Of a DNA stretch of 64,000 nt, positions 25,989 to 34,698 are shown one piece after another. The stretch comes from Mycolicibacterium elephantis DSM 44368 (GTDB lineage: Bacteria > Actinomycetota > Actinomycetes > Mycobacteriales > Mycobacteriaceae). The stretch is taken from assembly GCF_004014805.1 (NCBI RefSeq), contig NZ_ATDN01000067.1, forward strand, positions 1 through 64,000, read 5' to 3'. The notes beneath the pieces were generated by a model. It saw only the letters and a program-made list of their open reading frames with translations. It had not been told where the DNA came from and made no database searches. Position numbers and translations under genes: made by a program. Position 1 is the first letter of the stretch; each line of letters starts with the position of its first letter.

Positions 25989-27731
25989 TCAGGACCGGTC
26001 GGCGCTGTCCTTCTGCCGCGTCACCTGAACCGGCACCGTGTCATCCCACGGTTGGCGCGTCACCATGTCGGCGACCCGGATGTAGCCCCGCTCGAACTCG
26101 CCCGTCGCAGCGTCGACCAACCGGTACTGCTGGGTCTGGCGGTGAATCGGTTGTCCGTCGATCAGCACGACGATGACTTCACCCGGTTCGAAGTGGCAGC
26201 GCTTCTGCAGCGCCTCGATGAGTTGTTCGTTGTGCATGTGACCGTCGCCGAAGTTCCAGCCGACCGCGGTGGAGCAGATGCGCTCGCCGTCGGTCAACAC
26301 GTAGTCGTCCTCGTTGTGTCCGGCCATCGCGCGGTGTGCGAGCGTGAACATCGCGCGGCCGTGGGTGTTGAAGGCGCGGAACGCATATCCCATGTACAGA
26401 TACATCTGCGCGGTCTCGGGGCTGCCGTAGTAACGCTCCATCTGCGCCTGCGGCATGCTGGCGATCGAAACGATGCCGTTCTCCAGTTTCTCGCTGGCCG
26501 AGGGTTTCATGCACCACAGCCCGGTGTCCCAATTGCCGGCGTAGTAGCGCATGCCCGGAAGGAAGGAAACCTTGCGGGGGAACAGGTTTCCCAACACGAC
26601 GGTGGTTGCGAGGACGGCGAACAACACGATCGGCCACGGGCTCTGCAGATCGCCCAGCCCGATCCCGGCGTGCCCGACGAACAGCGCCAGCACGGAGAAC
26701 ATCATGAAGACGTTCCACTCCAGCGGCACACCCATCGGGATCGCCGACAGGATGCCGAAGTGGAAGCACACCATGACGAATGCGGCGATCGCCGTCGGCC
26801 AGCCGCCGTGAGAGAAGAACAGGACGAGCGGAACCAGGCCCTCGATCGCGGTGCTCAGGTGCGCAAGCCAGCGCGAGAGCCGGCCCGGCCGCAGGTCGTC
26901 CGGAAAGCGTTCGAAGAACTTGCGTTTGATCCACCGGGGCCGGATCACCGGGTTGTTGCTCATCATCGTCGAGATGACGAACGGGAAGTGCTTGTTGAGC
27001 TTCGACGTCGCGGCGCCGAGCCAGATCACCAGCAGGACCAGTTTGGCGGCCAGGATGCTGTCGGCGCCCGCGAACAGGAAACACACCGCCAGCGAGGCAT
27101 ACACCTCACCGCGCGCGGCCAGGAAGATCACCTTGTCGCGCAGGCCCAGCACCGCGAGGATGCCGAGGATCGCCCAGATCTGCCACGTGGGCAGGACGCC
27201 CACCGTCGTACCCAGCTCGGGGATCGGACCGGTGCCGTCGGAGAACAGCGCCACGACAAGCATCACCAGCAGCGCGGCGTATAACAGCGCGTCGAACGGG
27301 GTGCGCCTGGTGCCTTTGGTCAGCGGGATTCTCTGCGGCCATGGTGGCAGCCGAATCGTGTTGGGCCGCAACCAGTACAGGATCGAGCCCATCGGCGGAA
27401 AGAACCGGTTGTTCAGCGGCCCGAACCCGCATCCGAGACCGACCACCTCGAACAGCATCGTGTAGAGCACGACCTTCTCGAAGACGATCGGCTCGGCGTA
27501 CCAGGAGGTGACGTTGGTGAACCCGTCGATGCCTTTCGTCGTGAGCACGACGAGCCAGGCGCCGAGGATGTAGAGCGCGATCTTGACCACGTAGAACAGG
27601 TGCAGCACGACCGGCGTCCCGAAGCCCACCTCGGCCCAGTGCCGGGCCATCGGCACGATCTTCTCGGCGCGGGTGCCCTTGTTCCACTGCTCGTAATCGA
27701 CGACCGGTGCGTCCTGCTTCAAGAACCCCAT
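25989..27731 (-). CDS. DUF3556 multi-pass membrane protein
   Basis: The 580-aa protein begins MGFLKQDAPVVDYEQWNKGT and has about ten hydrophobic segments between residues 40 and 400, for example VVLHLFYVVKIALYILGAWL and WPIVLFAVLATTVVLGNLF. The cytosolic-looking C-terminal 170 residues (YAGNWDTGLWCMKPSASEKL to the end) are soluble. This is the DUF3556 architecture seen in mycobacteria; biochemical function is not known. A perfect KstR-type palindrome lies 12 bp upstream of its ATG, pointing to a role in steroid or related lipid use. Confidence 0.82.
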   Translation of the reverse strand: MGFLKQDAPVVDYEQWNKGTRAEKIVPMARHWAEVGFGTPVVLHLFYVVKIALYILGAWLVVLTTKGIDGFTNVTSWYAEPIVFEKVVLYTMLFEVVGLGCGFGPLNNRFFPPMGSILYWLRPNTIRLPPWPQRIPLTKGTRRTPFDALLYAALLVMLVVALFSDGTGPIPELGTTVGVLPTWQIWAILGILAVLGLRDKVIFLAARGEVYASLAVCFLFAGADSILAAKLVLLVIWLGAATSKLNKHFPFVISTMMSNNPVIRPRWIKRKFFERFPDDLRPGRLSRWLAHLSTAIEGLVPLVLFFSHGGWPTAIAAFVMVCFHFGILSAIPMGVPLEWNVFMMFSVLALFVGHAGIGLGDLQSPWPIVLFAVLATTVVLGNLFPRKVSFLPGMRYYAGNWDTGLWCMKPSASEKLENGIVSIASMPQAQMERYYGSPETAQMYLYMGYAFRAFNTHGRAMFTLAHRAMAGHNEDDYVLTDGERICSTAVGWNFGDGHMHNEQLIEALQKRCHFEPGEVIVVLIDGQPIHRQTQQYRLVDAATGEFERGYIRVADMVTRQPWDDTVPVQVTRQKDSADRS

Positions 27732-27742
27732 GGCTCAAAGAC

Positions 27743-27756
27743 TAGAACGTGTTCTA
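27743..27756. promoter_or_regulatory. KstR-type operator upstream of the DUF3556 gene
   Basis: TAGAACGTGTTCTA matches the 14-bp KstR motif TNNAACNNGTTNNA at every fixed position. With one more base each side (27742-27757) it is a perfect 16-bp palindrome. It lies 12-25 bp upstream of the DUF3556 start, a position where binding would block initiation. Confidence 0.75.
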
Positions 27757-27828
27757 GCTACGTGGTCCGGGTTCGAGACGACCTCGGTTCGCGACATCTG
27801 CGGGAGGTCGTGATTGCGCCGCCGCACA

Positions 27829-27855
27829 GCCCTGCGGCAGATTTCGCCGCAGGGC
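27829..27855 (-). terminator. 10-bp stem-loop behind the DoxX gene
   Basis: GCCCTGCGGC (27829-27838) and GCCGCAGGGC (27846-27855) pair perfectly around a 7-nt loop. On the minus strand it lies 25 nt after the stop of the DoxX gene at 27881, fitting a terminator before the DUF3556 promoter. Confidence 0.6.
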
Positions 27856-27880
27856 GCCCGCGCAGGGCCGCGGTGTCGGG

Positions 27881-28411
27881 CTACTGGGTCTTGGCCGGTG
27901 GACGGTAGAAGATCACCAGCTGGCCGATGCCGCCCGCCAGGCCCAGTCCCAGCGCGATCACCAGACCCCACCATCCGTGCAGCAGGTCAGCGACGCCGGT
28001 GTCGCGGAACAGCAGGTAGTCGAGGCTGTACTTGCCCGCCCCGATGGTCGCGACGGCGACCGCCGTGGTCGCCAGGATGAGGTTGTACTCCCAGCCTTCC
28101 TTGACGATGAAAAAGCCGTTGGCCCGGTGCACCGTCCAGGCCGCGACCAGCATGAGGGCGACGAAACCCGCGGCGGGAATCGGCGTCAGCAGCCCGACCG
28201 CCAGGCCGATTCCGGCCGCCATCTCGGTGGTGGCGGCGACGCGGGCGTGGAAGGTGCCCGGCTTCATGCCGATGCTCTCGAACCAGCCGGCGGTGCCGGG
28301 GATGCGCCCGCCGCCGAAGAACTTGTTGTAGCCGTGCGCGGCCATGGTCAAGCCCAGCACCACACGCAGGAACAGCAACCCGAAGTCCAGGGCCGAGTCG
28401 TAAGCAGTCAT
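27881..28411 (-). CDS. DoxX-family membrane protein
   Basis: ATG 28411 (MTAYDSALDFGLLFLRVVLG) gives 176 aa; a longer open frame upstream lacks family character. The first helix ends LTMAAHGYNKFFGGG, the DoxX signature with conserved His-Gly, followed by TGWFESIGMKPG-like and EMAAGIGLAVGLLTPIPAAG, then three more helices. DoxX proteins of this subgroup are four-helix membrane proteins associated with redox or quinone processes. It is separate from its neighbours, with a 143-bp gap to the WS/DGAT gene and its own terminator. Confidence 0.87.
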   Translation of the reverse strand: MTAYDSALDFGLLFLRVVLGLTMAAHGYNKFFGGGRIPGTAGWFESIGMKPGTFHARVAATTEMAAGIGLAVGLLTPIPAAGFVALMLVAAWTVHRANGFFIVKEGWEYNLILATTAVAVATIGAGKYSLDYLLFRDTGVADLLHGWWGLVIALGLGLAGGIGQLVIFYRPPAKTQ

Positions 28412-28554
28412 GTAACAGAATTTAGGCCATGTGTTAAGCAACCACCACGCCCCACCACCGTGCACGCTCGCTCGAAACCGACGCAACGGTCGATCGCACG
28501 CGGGAAAACCAGCCAAAACGTCGGTTTGGGCGCTGAAGATCCCTCTAAGACTTG

Positions 28555-29814
28555 TCAGCGCGCTGTCAGGGCCGCCGACAATCGGTCGACGTAGGCGTCG
28601 ATATCGCCGATCGCCGACTCGGCGGCGTGCACGCTGATCGCGATGGTGTCGCCGATGCCGTGAACGCCGTGGGTGACACCCATCATCGGCGACAGGGCGG
28701 GATAACCGGCCGTCAGCATCACCGGCGCATCGCCGAAGCGCAGGTCGGCGGCGCCGCGGTTGACGCTGGACACCACGGTGTTGCCGGTGACCGTCGGCGA
28801 GCGCAGCGTCGGATCGAATTGCGCCACCCCCCAACGCAGCAGCGGGGCCGGCACCGCGGCCGACGCGCGGCTTGCCGCCAGCATCGCCGGATGCGCGGCG
28901 CGACGACGGCGGTGGTCCAGTTCCTCGGCGATCCGTGCCGCCCGCTCGGCGTAGCCCAGCTCCGGATGCAGGTCGACGCCGACGTTGCCGAAGTGGTTGT
29001 GCGCCGCCCGCATCCCCGCCTTGGCCATCGGCACTTCGGCGCCCAACCGGGACGGGTCGTCGCCGAGCTCGCGCAGATGCGCTGACAGCGCCGCCGACAC
29101 GGCCGCCAGTACCGCGACCGTCACCGTCGGCCCCGGAAGCTGCGCACGGCGCCGGATCACCGTACGAACGCCCCGCACGCCGTCGGGTCGCGCATTGCTG
29201 CGCAGTGCCGGACGTGAATCCGCCTGTGGGGCAACCAGTCCGGCATCGGTGTCACGGACCAGCCGGCGATGTGCTCGCGCGGCGAGGTACGCACGCCACG
29301 GCAGCGTGACGCTCTGCCATGCCGGCCGAGACGGAACCGCGGACACCGTGCCGACCCGTCCGAACAGCAGCGCCGCCAAGGCCGATGACCGAACGCCGTC
29401 GCCCAGCACGTGCGCGGCCTGCAACACCGCCACCGTCGCCACGCCGCCGTCGACCGGGCCGGATACGCCGGGAAAGACGTGCAGCCGCCAGGCCATGGTC
29501 CGCGGGTCCAGCTGTTCGGCTGCGAGCCCGGCCACCGCGGCCAGGCAGTCGCGCCAGCCACCGGGAGGGTCGTGCACCACGAACTGCGCGGCGGCGACCT
29601 CGCCGCTGACCCATTCGGGATAGCCGAGGGCGCGGTCGCGCACCCGCAGTCGCAGTTCCGGGCAACCGTCGGCCCGCGCACGGATCTCGCCCACCGCGCG
29701 GGCCATATCCGAAGGCGCACCGGCGAACCCGTACAGCAGGAACTGATCGCTGGGGATCTTCGCCGACATCCAGTATGTCTGCGCGTCGACCGCGGCGAGG
29801 TTCCTGGCGGTCAT
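28555..29814 (-). CDS. WS/DGAT-domain (wax ester synthase-like) acyltransferase
   Basis: The 419-aa protein begins near DAQTYWMSAKIPSDQFLLYG, the usual N-terminal start of bacterial WS/DGAT (diacylglycerol acyltransferase) proteins. The active-site HHxxxDG motif is AHVLGDG here: the catalytic second His and the DG are kept, the first His is Ala. The C-terminal half contains AHNHFGNVGVDLHP and TVTGNTVVSSVNRG, related to the conserved PLxxxxxGN and ND blocks. Members esterify alcohols or diacylglycerol with acyl-CoA to make storage lipids. It ends up cotranscribed with the following hydrolase gene, whose stop is 3 nt upstream of its start. Confidence 0.72.
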   Translation of the reverse strand: MTARNLAAVDAQTYWMSAKIPSDQFLLYGFAGAPSDMARAVGEIRARADGCPELRLRVRDRALGYPEWVSGEVAAAQFVVHDPPGGWRDCLAAVAGLAAEQLDPRTMAWRLHVFPGVSGPVDGGVATVAVLQAAHVLGDGVRSSALAALLFGRVGTVSAVPSRPAWQSVTLPWRAYLAARAHRRLVRDTDAGLVAPQADSRPALRSNARPDGVRGVRTVIRRRAQLPGPTVTVAVLAAVSAALSAHLRELGDDPSRLGAEVPMAKAGMRAAHNHFGNVGVDLHPELGYAERAARIAEELDHRRRRAAHPAMLAASRASAAVPAPLLRWGVAQFDPTLRSPTVTGNTVVSSVNRGAADLRFGDAPVMLTAGYPALSPMMGVTHGVHGIGDTIAISVHAAESAIGDIDAYVDRLSAALTAR

Positions 29815-29817
29815 CGG

Positions 29818-30726
29818 CTAGCCGGACGGGCGCCCTATGAAGTCGACGATATGGCGCGCCACCGCGTCGGGCTGTTCCAGCTGCAGGAAATGGCCCGCGC
29901 GTTCGACCAAACCCACCGCGCTGCCCTCGGGCAACACGCGTTCGACCCAGTGCGCGTAATCGGCTGAGGCGCAACCATCATCGAGTCCGTGCAGGTACAA
30001 CGTCGGCAGCCGCGGCGCGGACAGCCAGTGCTGGTGCAACTCGGCGTACTGCGCGGGTGGCTTGGTGTTGCGCACCGCGGCGCGGTAGTACCCGAGCGCC
30101 GCGCGCCACCGGTCCGGGGCGCCGATGGCCTCCTCGACGTGGCGCACATCCTCGTCGGCCCGGTACCCGGGTGACCACTGCCGCCACAGCCTCGGCACCA
30201 CCCACGAGGCGGAGCGCTCCGGGAGCCATGGTAATTGGAAGTACATGATGTACCAGCTTCGCAGCAGCTGGCGGGGTATCTGCGCGGCCAGACGGCCGGC
30301 GTCCGGCACCTTGCCCAGCGGCTGGAACGACGCCGGCATCGGTACCGACATGATCACGGCCTTGGTGAACGGGCTGTCAGGCATCGCCGCCAGCCCGGCG
30401 CCGGCGATCGCGCCCCAGTCGTGCCCGATGAACACGTCACGGCCGGTCGGCCCGGCGGCGTCGAGCACCCGAAGCGCGTCGTCCATCAGCGCGCCGATGT
30501 GGTAGCTGCCGTCCGAGGCCAACGAGGACGGCGCGTAGCCGCGCATGAACGGCGCCACCACCCGCCAGCCCGCATCCACCAGCAGCGGCGCGACGTTGCG
30601 CCACCCGTGGGCGGTGTCGGGAAAGCCGTGCAGGCACAGCGCGATCGGCGCGTCCGACGGCCCCCACGTCAGCGTGCGCAGCGTGACTCCGGGCGCCGCC
30701 ACGTCGAAGAAGCCGGGCTCCTCCAC
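29818..30726 (-). CDS. Alpha/beta hydrolase, epoxide-hydrolase-like
   Basis: The 302-aa protein has HGFPDTAHGW (HGxP oxyanion motif of epoxide hydrolases), the nucleophile elbow GHDWGA with Asp rather than Ser, and a likely charge-relay Asp in GLDDGC and His in ERAGHFLQLEQP. An Asp nucleophile indicates epoxide hydrolase or haloalkane dehalogenase chemistry; HGFPD favours the former. Orthologous M. tuberculosis Eph proteins have similar length. GTG 30726 shares one base with the stop of the upstream Mce-associated gene, so it may be transcribed at the end of that operon. Confidence 0.83.
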   Translation of the reverse strand: MEEPGFFDVAAPGVTLRTLTWGPSDAPIALCLHGFPDTAHGWRNVAPLLVDAGWRVVAPFMRGYAPSSLASDGSYHIGALMDDALRVLDAAGPTGRDVFIGHDWGAIAGAGLAAMPDSPFTKAVIMSVPMPASFQPLGKVPDAGRLAAQIPRQLLRSWYIMYFQLPWLPERSASWVVPRLWRQWSPGYRADEDVRHVEEAIGAPDRWRAALGYYRAAVRNTKPPAQYAELHQHWLSAPRLPTLYLHGLDDGCASADYAHWVERVLPEGSAVGLVERAGHFLQLEQPDAVARHIVDFIGRPSG

Positions 30727-31457
30727 TAGACGGGGTCGAACTGCGAGATCAGCCAGCGGTCGCCGACCTTGTCCAACCCGACGCGCACGCTCGACGCCGT
30801 GTCGGTGGGAGCGTCCTGGCCGACGACGACCGTCTGGTTGACGAACACCAGCACCTCGGCGTGGTTCGGGTCGGCCGACACCGAAGCGGCCGCGGGGACC
30901 GTGGCCACCGCGGAGATCTGCTTCTCCTTGGCGCCCGGGATCACCACGTCGTTGATCAGCGACGTGTAGGACTCACGGAACTCCCCGGTCAGCAGATCGC
31001 GCGCGTCGTTGAGCTGTTGGTCGACGGTGTCGGGCTTGTAGGACAGCATCGCGATGGTGCTGTCTTTGGCCGTCTGCACCGACTCGATGCGGGCGGTCTC
31101 GGCGGTGGCGATCGAATCGTGCTGCCACTTGAAGAAGCCCGCGGCCATGGCGAGCACCAAGGCGATCCCGGGGAGCACGCCGTAGGCCAGGACGCGTGAC
31201 CAGTTGATCGGTCGCCTGTCCTTCGCGACGGCTTCCGTCTCGTCGGTCTCTTCGGACTGTTCGGTCTCTTCGGCGCCTTCGGGCTCCTCGGCCGCAACCG
31301 CCTCCTCGGCGGTTTCCGTCTCCTCCGCTGCCATCGTCTCCTCCGCGGCTTCGGTGCCGGCGGCGTCCTGGGTCTCGGTCGTGGCCTCCGGCTCGTCGAC
31401 CTTCTCCTCGGCGGCCCCGGTGCTGTCGCTGCCCTTGGGCAGCCTGTGCCGGCTCAC
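30726..31457 (-). CDS. Mce-associated membrane protein, second of pair
   Basis: GTG 31457 overlaps the upstream gene's stop by 4 nt and yields 243 aa. Residues about 10-85 are a very acidic, Glu/Thr/Ala-rich cytosolic stretch (repeated AEETETAEEAVAAEE-like units). Residues 90-112 are one membrane helix (VLAYGVLPGIALVLAMAAGF). The external domain after it (SIATAETARIESVQTAKDST, MLSYKPDTVDQQLNDARDLL, YTSLINDVVIPGAKEKQISA) is the typical Mce-associated fold. Such proteins accompany mce operons and are thought to stabilise the transporter. Confidence 0.85.
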   Translation of the reverse strand: MSRHRLPKGSDSTGAAEEKVDEPEATTETQDAAGTEAAEETMAAEETETAEEAVAAEEPEGAEETEQSEETDETEAVAKDRRPINWSRVLAYGVLPGIALVLAMAAGFFKWQHDSIATAETARIESVQTAKDSTIAMLSYKPDTVDQQLNDARDLLTGEFRESYTSLINDVVIPGAKEKQISAVATVPAAASVSADPNHAEVLVFVNQTVVVGQDAPTDTASSVRVGLDKVGDRWLISQFDPV

Positions 31458-32128
31458 GGTACGAACTCCACGTTGGACACCTTTGCTTCGTCGTCGATCT
31501 TCTGCACCGTGATGCGCATCCGCCATGCCCGTGGCTGCTGCTCCGGTGCGCCCGCGTTGCTCGTGTTGACGGTCACCGCCACCAGCACCTGGCCCTCGTT
31601 CCCGGATTCTGACTCCAGGCCCGCCGCGGTGACTTCGCCCTCGGACTTCGACTGTGCCTGCTTGACGACCTCGATGAACGGCTGCGACCGCTGCTGGAAG
31701 TCGTCGTAGAACGTGCCGGTCGCCGAGTCAAGGATGCGCTGCACGTCGGCCTCGGCCTGCTCCCAGTTGATCGTCGTGAGGTTCAGCGCACCCTGCCGGC
31801 CCACCTGCACGAACAGATTGCGCAGATCCTCGGCCTGCTTCGCCTGATAGGCCTGGTAGCCCTGCCACCCGGCCAGTCCGCCCAGCCCCAGGACGAGAAC
31901 GACACCGAGGATCGTCGCCAACCGCACGTGGGATATGCGCGGCTTGGTGTCGGTTTTCTCATCGGCTTCGTCGGGCTGCCCGGCGGCGTCATCCTCGCCG
32001 GCCGCGGCGTCGTAGTCCTCCCCCTCCTCGCCGACGTCGCTGTCGACCTTCACCGAGGTCTCTTCGCCTGGTTCATCCGGCGTCGAATCGTCCGGTTCCC
32101 CGGCAGTGGGGTTCGCGTCGTCTGGCAT
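31454..32128 (-). CDS. Mce-associated membrane protein, first of pair
   Basis: ATG 32128 is preceded by a good AGAGGAA site and gives 224 aa; 15 more codons could be read from TTG 32173. The first 70 residues are acidic and Pro/Asp-rich. A membrane helix follows (VRLATILGVVLVLGLGGLAG), then LRNLFVQVGRQGALNLTTIN and TGTFYDDFQQRSQPFIEVVK, the Mce-associated signature. It is divergent from the FadR-type regulator gene with 199 bp between, so its operon has its own promoter separate from the main mce genes. Confidence 0.85.
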   Translation of the reverse strand: MPDDANPTAGEPDDSTPDEPGEETSVKVDSDVGEEGEDYDAAAGEDDAAGQPDEADEKTDTKPRISHVRLATILGVVLVLGLGGLAGWQGYQAYQAKQAEDLRNLFVQVGRQGALNLTTINWEQAEADVQRILDSATGTFYDDFQQRSQPFIEVVKQAQSKSEGEVTAAGLESESGNEGQVLVAVTVNTSNAGAPEQQPRAWRMRITVQKIDDEAKVSNVEFVP

Positions 32129-32181
32129 TGGTTCCTCTGCGGGCGTGGTCGGGGGTGGGCGGGTCGCGTCCAACTTACGTG

Positions 32182-32203
32182 CTCGGACACCATATCGTCG
32201 GAG
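32182..32203. promoter_or_regulatory. Candidate operator in the regulator/Mas divergent gap
   Basis: CTCGGAC (32182-32188) and GTCGGAG (32197-32203) form an inverted repeat with one mismatch around an 8-nt centre. It lies between the divergent Mce-associated gene and the GntR regulator, where an autoregulatory site would be expected. The match is modest and may be chance. Confidence 0.25.
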
Positions 32204-32327
32204 CCAGGTGGTCCAGGGACATCACTACCAAATCGGGTTCCGGTTTCCACCCGTTTGCGGCAAACCGCGCTCCCCGAACCGACATGGTTTACTGAGTGTG
32301 ATAACTGAGCACCGAGGAGGGACCACG

Positions 32328-33119
32328 GTGTCACGACGTGAACCGCTCGCGCCGATGATTTCGCCCGATGTGGCGCCGGGGGCCGTCCGGTCGCCCAAGA
32401 CGGCCGAACTGGTGGCGCGGACACTTCGACGCATGGTCGTCGAGGGCCAGTTGAAAGACGGTGACTTCCTGCCGCACGAAGCCGAACTGATGGCCCATTT
32501 CCAGGTCAGCCGACCGACCTTGCGCGAAGCGGTCCGCGTGCTGGAATCCGAACGGCTCGTCGAGGTGCGTCGCGGCTCACGCACGGGCGCCCGGGTCCGG
32601 GTCCCGGGAGCGGAGATCGTCGCGCGCCCCGCCGCGTTGCTGCTCGCCTTGTCCGGCACCACGCTCGCCGACGTGTTGACGGCGCGCACGGCGATCGAGC
32701 CGCCGGCGGCCAAGCTGCTCGCCCAGGACGGCACCGCCGAGGCGCACCCTGAACTGCGGGAGCTGGTCGAGGACATACCGCGGGCGTGGAAAGCCGGCAC
32801 GTTGGCGACGGCCACGGCACGCCTGCACCGTCGCATGGTCGAACTCTCGGGCAATGCGACGCTCGGCATGATCGCGGGCATGCTGCACGAGATCGATGAA
32901 AGACACACCGCGGCAGCACTTCTCGGAGCCGACAACAAGGCCGTGATCTCCGAGGCGGAGTTCTCGAAGATGCTCAAGTCCTACCGCAAGCTGGCCGATC
33001 TGGTGGAAGCCCGCAAGGGCGACGCGGCGGAGTCGCACTGGCGCAGGCATATGGAGGTGGCCGGTGCGGCGATGCTTCGGGGCCACGAGAAGACCCGCGT
33101 CCGCGACATCATGGACTGA
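32328..33119 (+). CDS. FadR-type GntR regulator embedded in the mce locus
   Basis: GTG 32328 follows a strong GAGGAGGGA site. The 263-aa protein has the GntR winged helix at about 25-95 (VARTLRRMVVEGQLKDGDFL, LMAHFQVSRPTLREAVRVLE, EVRRGSRTGARV) and a FadR-type FCD helical domain (ARTAIEPPAAKLLAQDGTA, LHRRMVELSGNATLGMIAGM, EARKGDAAESHWRRHMEV) whose His and Asp residues usually bind a metal and a carboxylate. Mce1R and Mce2R are GntR/FadR proteins, so this is probably the regulator of this mce locus. It lies on the opposite strand between mceF and the two Mce-associated genes, convergent with mceF. Confidence 0.85.
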   Translation: MSRREPLAPMISPDVAPGAVRSPKTAELVARTLRRMVVEGQLKDGDFLPHEAELMAHFQVSRPTLREAVRVLESERLVEVRRGSRTGARVRVPGAEIVARPAALLLALSGTTLADVLTARTAIEPPAAKLLAQDGTAEAHPELRELVEDIPRAWKAGTLATATARLHRRMVELSGNATLGMIAGMLHEIDERHTAAALLGADNKAVISEAEFSKMLKSYRKLADLVEARKGDAAESHWRRHMEVAGAAMLRGHEKTRVRDIMD

Positions 33120-33130
33120 CCGACCGACCG

Positions 33131-33188
33131 CGAGTGTGCGCCCATGTCACGCTCTGGCGCCGATCACCGTGACGCAACCCCACACTCG
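33131..33188. terminator. Bipartite inverted repeat between the regulator and mceF
   Basis: Outer arms CGAGTGTG (33131-33138) and CACACTCG (33181-33188) and inner arms GTCACG (33146-33151) and CGTGAC (33168-33173) are both perfect. The element lies 12 nt after the regulator stop and 13 nt from the mceF stop. A bidirectional terminator is likely. Confidence 0.6.
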
Positions 33189-33200
33189 GGCGCGATCGCG

Positions 33201-34697
33201 TCACTGCCCAGGCGGCACCAGCAGCGACTGCCACGTCTGCTCCGACCCGTCCCGCGCCAGGTTGGACTGCGTGTAGACGCGGCCATCCGGACCGACGTAC
33301 TTCCCGGACGCCGGGTCGTATTCGGCGGCCGCGACCGGCAGCGGCGGCGTACCGGGCGGAGGGGGCGTGACGGCGACCGGAACATCCGGCGGCACATGCG
33401 GAATGGGCTGGCCGGACAGCGTCGCGTTGGGGTCGCCCTTCCAGTTGTAGCCGTCGTTGAGCGGCACGTACTGCTCATCGCTCTCGCACATCTGCCACGT
33501 CGGGGCGCGCTTGCCCGGGACGGTCACGCACGGCAGGTTGCGGGCGCCACGCACGTTGAACGGCGCATCCTGCGGTGTTCGGCAGTACAGGTCGCCCGTC
33601 GGTCGGTCCGGGTAGTCCTCGAAGACCGGCACCCGCTGCTGCTGGGCCGGCAGGAACCCCGTCATGCACGGCGGCGGCAGGTTCTGCGGCGGCAGCGGCA
33701 GCGGAGCCGGGAGGGCAGGCAGGATCGCGTTCAGGTTGAAGATCAACGCATCACCCATGTAGTCCTGCTTGGTGCCGCGCTTGTGCACACCCACGGCCTG
33801 CGTGACCGCGGTGCCCTGCGGCAACAACACCAGAAACTGCTCGAGGCTCGGCTGATACGCCAGCGCGACCTCGCCGAGGCTGACCAGGTTGGCCAGCACG
33901 ATCGGCAGCGTCGGCTGCAGCCGGTCGAACAGGGCGCGCACCTCGTCGGCGGCCCCCGGCCCCTTGGCCAGAATTCCTCTCACAGCCGGATCCTGGTTCT
34001 GCAGTTGACCGCTGATGTCCGCCAGATTCGCCGCCCACGCCTGAATCGAGCCTGCGGTGTCGGTCTGGGTGTCGAGCACCGGCTTGGACTGATCGATGAG
34101 CGTGAGCAGTGGGTCGAGGTTCTCCCGGGCGTCGACGGCCAGTTCGGCGCTGCCGGTGACCAGGCGGCGCAACTCGGGCCCGAGCCCGCCCACCGCGATA
34201 TACGCCTCGTCTACGACGGTCCTCAGGTTCTCCTGCGGAATCGCCTGTAGGCCGCGCGCCGTATCGTCGAGGACCGCATTGATATCCGTCGGAACCCTGG
34301 TGCGGCCCAACGGGATCACGTCGCCGTCCTTGAGCTCCGGACCTTCGCCGCTACGCGGGAGCAACTGGACGTACTGCTCGCCGACGGCGGACACGCTGTG
34401 CACCTCGGCTTCGAGGTCGGCGGGAATCCGGATGCCCGAGTCCAGCGAAAGCACTGCTGCGACACCGGTGTCGGACAACTCGACGCTTTTCACCTGACCG
34501 ACCTGCACACCGCGGTAGGTGACGTTGCTCCTCGGATACAGCCCGCCCGTCTCCGGTAATTCGACGGTGACACGGTACTGACCGACGCCGAGGAGGGTGG
34601 GGAGCCGCATGTATCCGAAGACCATGATGCCCAACGCGAGGATCGCGATGGCCGAGAAAATCGCCATCTGGATGAGAATCCGCCGGGTCATTCGCAT
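33201..34697 (-). CDS. mceF: MceF-type substrate-binding protein
   Basis: The 498-aa protein begins with a membrane anchor (TRRILIQMAIFSAIAILALG). The MCE domain follows (QYRVTVELPETGGLYPRSNV, TYRGVQVGQVKSVELSD) and then a long helical region (about 145-310) that forms the tunnel-like part of the Mce hexamer. The last 150 residues are Pro-rich with cysteines (LPPPCMTGFLPAQQQRVPVF, TWQMCESDEQYVP). MceA-F assemble into a periplasmic channel carrying lipids to the YrbE/MceG transporter. It starts 1 nt after the mceE stop and is the last gene of the coupled run. Confidence 0.9.
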   Translation of the reverse strand: MRMTRRILIQMAIFSAIAILALGIMVFGYMRLPTLLGVGQYRVTVELPETGGLYPRSNVTYRGVQVGQVKSVELSDTGVAAVLSLDSGIRIPADLEAEVHSVSAVGEQYVQLLPRSGEGPELKDGDVIPLGRTRVPTDINAVLDDTARGLQAIPQENLRTVVDEAYIAVGGLGPELRRLVTGSAELAVDARENLDPLLTLIDQSKPVLDTQTDTAGSIQAWAANLADISGQLQNQDPAVRGILAKGPGAADEVRALFDRLQPTLPIVLANLVSLGEVALAYQPSLEQFLVLLPQGTAVTQAVGVHKRGTKQDYMGDALIFNLNAILPALPAPLPLPPQNLPPPCMTGFLPAQQQRVPVFEDYPDRPTGDLYCRTPQDAPFNVRGARNLPCVTVPGKRAPTWQMCESDEQYVPLNDGYNWKGDPNATLSGQPIPHVPPDVPVAVTPPPPGTPPLPVAAAEYDPASGKYVGPDGRVYTQSNLARDGSEQTWQSLLVPPGQ

Positions 34698-34698
34698 G

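Noticed and set aside
28490-28537. Possible fourth copy of the 63-bp repeat
   Set aside because: It shares GCGGGAAAA, GCCAAAACGTCG and GGGCG but not the GAAAGTGCG or CGATCTCGGCG blocks, and the order is broken. It may be a very old copy, but the match is too weak to list.
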